Shown piece by piece: positions 6,902 through 8,949 of a stretch of 8,949 nucleotides of DNA. The stretch spans positions 1 through 8,949 of the forward strand of contig QMPG01000115.1 of NCBI GenBank assembly GCA_003648455.1, in the 5' to 3' direction. Positions within the stretch are counted from its first letter, which is position 1. Each line of letters opens with the position of its first letter. The position numbers were made by a program, and so were the translations under genes. This DNA is from Bacteroidota bacterium. GTDB lineage: Bacteria > Bacteroidota > Bacteroidia > Bacteroidales > B39-G9. The notes under the pieces are model-generated. The model had not been told where the DNA came from, searched no databases, and was given only the letters and a program-made list of their open reading frames with translations.

Positions 6902-7756
6902 TTGGATAATGTTAATTTAATTGACCCAAATTTTAGTATAAATAATACTTTTCAATATCACATATCCCTTCAACTAATGCTGAAGGGATTTTCTTTTTGT
7001 ATTATTGATACATCTCTGCAAAAATATATTGCATTAAAACATTATAAATTCGAAAAAATTTCGTCTTATGCATCTTCTTTAAACAAGCTTAATGAAATAT
7101 TTAATAATGACGAATTGCTATACAATAAATTTAAAAGTGTTAAATTAATATTTGCTTCACAAAGAGAAACTCTTGTTCCATTACCATTATTTAGTAATGA
7201 AGATATAAAAAAGTATTTTTATTTTAACCAATCGGAAGAGAAGAATGAAGAGGTATTATATAATAAGATAAAAAATTCAGATGCAGTAAATATTTTTTCT
7301 ATTCCTACTAAATTTATTAATTTTTTTAATAATAAATTTGATAATATTACTTATTACCATCAATCTACCCCATTTATCGAAAATGCATTAATTGAAAATA
7401 AAAATCAAAAATTTGATTATAAAGTATATGTTTACAATTATGAGTTTTTTTTTGATGTAATAGTAATAAGCCCACAAAAATTATTATTCTACAATACTTT
7501 TAAATACAAAAACGAAAATGATTTCGCCTATTATTTAATGAATATATTTGAACAATTAAAATTAAATCCTTCGCAAACTCCTGTATATTTAATGGGAGAT
7601 ATAACTAAACAATCAGATTGTTATAACATTATAAAAAAATTCATCACAAATATTTATTTCAAAAAGTTGAGTAATAGTTTTGATTATAGTTATGTATTTA
7701 ATCAAATACCCGAACACTATTTTTTTAATATGTTAAATTTATATCAATGCGAATAA
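6902..7756 (+). CDS. DUF3822 family protein, TTG start
   Basis: The family motif-like segments LIDPNF (6-11), LKGFSFCIID (27-36) and the mid-protein KVYVYNYEFFFDVIVISPQKLLFYNTFKY identify a DUF3822 protein. From memory, the Bacteroides member solved by structural genomics has an actin-like ATPase fold, but no biochemical role is established. At 284 residues it is of usual length. No ATG lies in frame before codon 26, and starting there would remove the conserved IDPNF stretch, so TTG at 6902 is the best start. ATT at 6899 is a less likely alternative. The leader has no Shine-Dalgarno motif. Its 3' end overlaps rsmD by 10 bases (CAATGCGAATAA), so the two are translationally linked. A terminator-like hairpin lies within codons 21-33. 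Nucleotide-binding motifs cannot be assigned by eye. Confidence 0.85.
   Translation: MDNVNLIDPNFSINNTFQYHISLQLMLKGFSFCIIDTSLQKYIALKHYKFEKISSYASSLNKLNEIFNNDELLYNKFKSVKLIFASQRETLVPLPLFSNEDIKKYFYFNQSEEKNEEVLYNKIKNSDAVNIFSIPTKFINFFNNKFDNITYYHQSTPFIENALIENKNQKFDYKVYVYNYEFFFDVIVISPQKLLFYNTFKYKNENDFAYYLMNIFEQLKLNPSQTPVYLMGDITKQSDCYNIIKKFITNIYFKKLSNSFDYSYVFNQIPEHYFFNMLNLYQCE
6964..6998 (+). promoter_or_regulatory. Terminator-shaped hairpin inside the start of the DUF3822 gene
   Basis: ATCCCTTCA (6964-6972) and TGAAGGGAT (6981-6989) form a perfect 9-bp stem with four G-C pairs and an 8-base loop, followed by the T-rich tract TTTCTTTTT (6990-6998). This is the shape of an intrinsic terminator, yet it lies within codons 21-33 of the DUF3822 reading frame. 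The in-frame ATG of codon 26 (6977-6979) is in the loop. The stem is built from leucine codons CTT and CTG, lysine AAG and serine TCC, in a gene that mostly uses TTA and AAA. It may act as an attenuator, a terminator for the preceding gene, or be coincidental. Confidence 0.55.
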
Positions 7757-8295
7757 TTAGTGGTAAATATAAAAAAAAGATAATTTCACCTCCTAAAAAT
7801 TTTAAACTTCGACCTACCACAGATATTGCCAAGGAAGCACTATTTAATATTATTGCAAATAATTTTGATATAGAAAATATTTCAGTACTTGATTTATTTT
7901 CAGGAACCGGAAGCATAAGTTATGAATTTGCCTCAAGAGGATGTGAAAAGATTGTTTGTGTAGAAAAGAACTATAAACATATCTCTTTTATAAAAAGTAC
8001 AGTAGAAAAGCTTAATTTTAGTCAAATTAAAGCAATTAAAGCAGATGTTTTCTCTTATCTTAATTCATCTCAATCAACTTTTGATCTAATTTTTGCAGAT
8101 CCTCCATACGATTTAAAAGAAATTGATAAAATTCCTGAACGTGTGTTTGCAAATAATTTATTAAATAAAAATTCATGGTTAATTGTTGAACATTCAGAAA
8201 AAACTGATTTTTCTGAAACACCTTATTTTAAAGAGCTTAGAGCATATAGCAAAGTTCATTTTTCAATTTTTGAAAAAAAATATAAAAAAAAATGA
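7747..8295 (+). CDS. rsmD: 16S rRNA (guanine(966)-N(2))-methyltransferase RsmD
   Basis: This S-adenosylmethionine-dependent enzyme methylates the N2 of G966 (E. coli numbering) in helix 31 of 16S rRNA during small-subunit assembly in the cytoplasm. The family N-terminus is intact: RIISGKYKKK (2-11) and RPTTD (22-26), followed by KEALFNII. The cofactor-binding motif I is VLDLFSGTGSISYE (47-60). The acidic end of the next strand is CVEK (71-74), and the catalytic motif IV of N-methyltransferases is DPPYDL (118-123). LIVEHS at about 164-169 is the usual late strand. The length of 182 residues is normal. The ATG overlaps the last 10 bases of the DUF3822 gene. There is no terminator between its stop and the tRNA promoter, so some read-through into the tRNA is possible. 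Confidence 0.96.
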   Translation: MRIISGKYKKKIISPPKNFKLRPTTDIAKEALFNIIANNFDIENISVLDLFSGTGSISYEFASRGCEKIVCVEKNYKHISFIKSTVEKLNFSQIKAIKADVFSYLNSSQSTFDLIFADPPYDLKEIDKIPERVFANNLLNKNSWLIVEHSEKTDFSETPYFKELRAYSKVHFSIFEKKYKKK

Positions 8296-8302
8296 TTAGT
8301 CT

Positions 8303-8333
8303 TTTGGAAGTAAAGAAAAATACACTATTTTTG
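8303..8333 (+). promoter_or_regulatory. Consensus Bacteroidota promoter for tRNA-Asp
   Basis: TTTG at 8303-8306, a 19-base spacer and TATTTTTG at 8326-8333 match the Bacteroidota housekeeping consensus TTTG-N19-TAnnTTTG exactly. Transcription would begin near 8340, about 12 bases before the mature tRNA. It is the best promoter match in the window, which fits a highly expressed stable RNA. Confidence 0.82.
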
Positions 8334-8351
8334 CAACGCAATTGACCAAAT

Positions 8352-8425
8352 GGTCTGGTAGTTCAGTTGGTTAGAATATCGGCCTGTCACGCCGAGGGTC
8401 GCGAGTTCGAGTCTCGTCCAGACCG
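8352..8425 (+). tRNA. tRNA-Asp (anticodon GTC)
   Basis: The cloverleaf folds completely. The acceptor stem is GGTCTGG (8352-8358) with CCAGACC (8418-8424). The D stem is GTTC with GAAT, with GG in the D loop. The anticodon stem is TCGGC with GCCGA around the loop CTGTCAC, placing the anticodon GTC at 8386-8388. The T stem is GCGAG with CTCGT around TTCGAGT. The discriminator base is G8425, as expected for tRNA-Asp. The 3' CCA is not encoded (CTC follows), so it must be added after transcription. A consensus promoter precedes it and an intrinsic terminator follows. No other tRNA lies beside it. Confidence 0.97.
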
Positions 8426-8438
8426 CTCAATAAGCACT

Positions 8439-8467
8439 AAAGCCCTTGAATTTCAAGGGCTTTTTTT
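8439..8467 (+). terminator. Intrinsic terminator after tRNA-Asp
   Basis: AAAGCCCTTG (8439-8448) pairs with CAAGGGCTTT (8454-8463) in a 10-bp stem with a 5-base loop AATTT, and seven T residues run from 8461 to 8467. It lies 13 bases past the tRNA. Bases 8468-8557, up to the next gene, are AT-rich and hold no recognisable TAnnTTTG promoter. Confidence 0.9.
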
Positions 8468-8557
8468 ATTTCCGTATTGCACTTGTGTTGCATTTTACTT
8501 ATCCTTATTTATTCTTTTTTATCCTACTAATTTTTATATATATTTATAAAAAAAAAT

Positions 8558-8949
8558 ATGAAAAAATTTGTCAAAATTTTAAAAAAAAGATTTAAAAATG
8601 ATCATATAAATTTATCATCAGACGTTTATTTAATGCAAGGAAATTTTGGAATGTATTTCTTATATGAACTCAAGAGATTATTTAGTAGAATGCAAAAAGA
8701 ACAAGAGTTCAGCATACATAATTTCAAAGTAAGGGCAAGAATTATTATTAACAGAGAAGTTCCAAACAATTATAAAGAACTGTGGGAAAGTGAATATAGC
8801 TTTAGAAAACAACAAGAAACTTTTTTAAATATTATTGACGAAGAACCAGATTTTCTACAATCATATCTGAGTGAAACTGATTTTAGCGAATTGAATGAAA
8901 TTGTTTTTTTGTCTAGATATGATGCAAAAAAAGAAAAGAAAATAAATAA
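8558..8949 (+). CDS. Hypothetical protein, 3' end beyond the window
   Basis: An open frame begins at the ATG at 8558, the first after an in-frame TAA at 8528-8530, and stays open for 130 codons to the window end. The TAA visible at 8947-8949 is in another frame. The product starts MKKFVKILKKRFKND, basic and without a membrane segment. It continues with helix-like charged sequence (MYFLYELKRLFSRMQKEQEF, VRARIIINREVP, KELWESEYSFRKQQETFLN) and an acidic stretch (IIDEEPDFLQ). The mix of amino acids and codons looks like real coding sequence and unlike AT-rich noise. I do not recognise the family. It follows the tRNA-Asp terminator with a poly-A leader and no clear promoter. The C-terminal part is missing, so length and domain content are unknown. 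Confidence 0.65.
   Translation, partial: MKKFVKILKKRFKNDHINLSSDVYLMQGNFGMYFLYELKRLFSRMQKEQEFSIHNFKVRARIIINREVPNNYKELWESEYSFRKQQETFLNIIDEEPDFLQSYLSETDFSELNEIVFLSRYDAKKEKKIN

Noticed and set aside
7725..7916. Minus-strand open frame at the DUF3822/rsmD junction
   Set aside because: Antisense to the rsmD N-terminus and motif I; no features of its own.
8343..8358. TTGACC...TGGTC-type pairing just before the tRNA acceptor stem
   Set aside because: The few bases that pair belong to the tRNA acceptor stem and a short leader; tRNA folding fully explains them.
8367..8549. Plus-strand open frame of 60 codons overlapping tRNA-Asp
   Set aside because: Its first half (RISACHAEGREFESRPD) is the translated tRNA gene itself, a well-known false call, and the rest is the terminator and AT-rich spacer.
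1..8949. CRISPR array, transposon, phage or defence module
   Set aside because: No spaced direct repeats, terminal inverted repeats with transposase, integrase, or known defence domains are visible; the content is housekeeping and conserved hypothetical genes.

Overview
The window reads as an ordinary chromosomal stretch from an AT-rich member of the Bacteroidota, most likely of the Bacteroidales type. Four things support this. Intergenic promoters match the Bacteroidota pattern (TTTG, about 19 bases, then TAnnTTTG), best seen upstream of the tRNA gene. Start codons follow A-rich leaders with no Shine-Dalgarno motif. Leucine and lysine are mostly encoded by TTA and AAA. Several proteins (the DUF3822 protein, the small membrane protein ending in GNWE, the RecD-like helicase and the adaptor) resemble families I know from that phylum. 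No phage, transposon, CRISPR or defence locus is visible.

Layout: 4-1095 is the periplasmic adaptor of an efflux pump, the last gene of a unit that begins outside the window, closed by a strong terminator at 1114-1152. 1229-2323 and 2328-3095 are a tight two-gene operon: a Nif3/YqfO-family metal protein and a coiled-coil protein with a C-terminal four-cysteine zinc ribbon, closed by a terminator at 3113-3149. 3203-4675 is a secreted or periplasmic helical-repeat (TPR-like) protein. It converges with a minus-strand RecD/Dda-like DNA helicase at 4741-6180. The divergent region 6181-6265 holds a 10-bp inverted repeat and a promoter for a three-gene rightward unit: a pseudopilin-like single-pass membrane protein (6266-6883), a DUF3822 protein (6902-7756, TTG start) and the 16S rRNA methyltransferase RsmD (7747-8295, overlapping DUF3822 by 10 bases). 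tRNA-Asp (GTC) follows at 8352-8425 with its own consensus promoter and an intrinsic terminator. A gene of unknown function begins at 8558 and runs off the window end.

The most unusual signal is a perfect 9-bp hairpin followed by a T-rich tract, with the shape of an intrinsic terminator, lying inside the first 33 codons of the DUF3822 gene. An in-frame ATG sits in its loop. Because DUF3822 appears to start at a weak TTG 18 bases after the preceding stop, this could couple translation to transcription of DUF3822 and rsmD. This is an inference from sequence alone. Every gene-free stretch is shorter than 300 bases, and what each holds is listed below.
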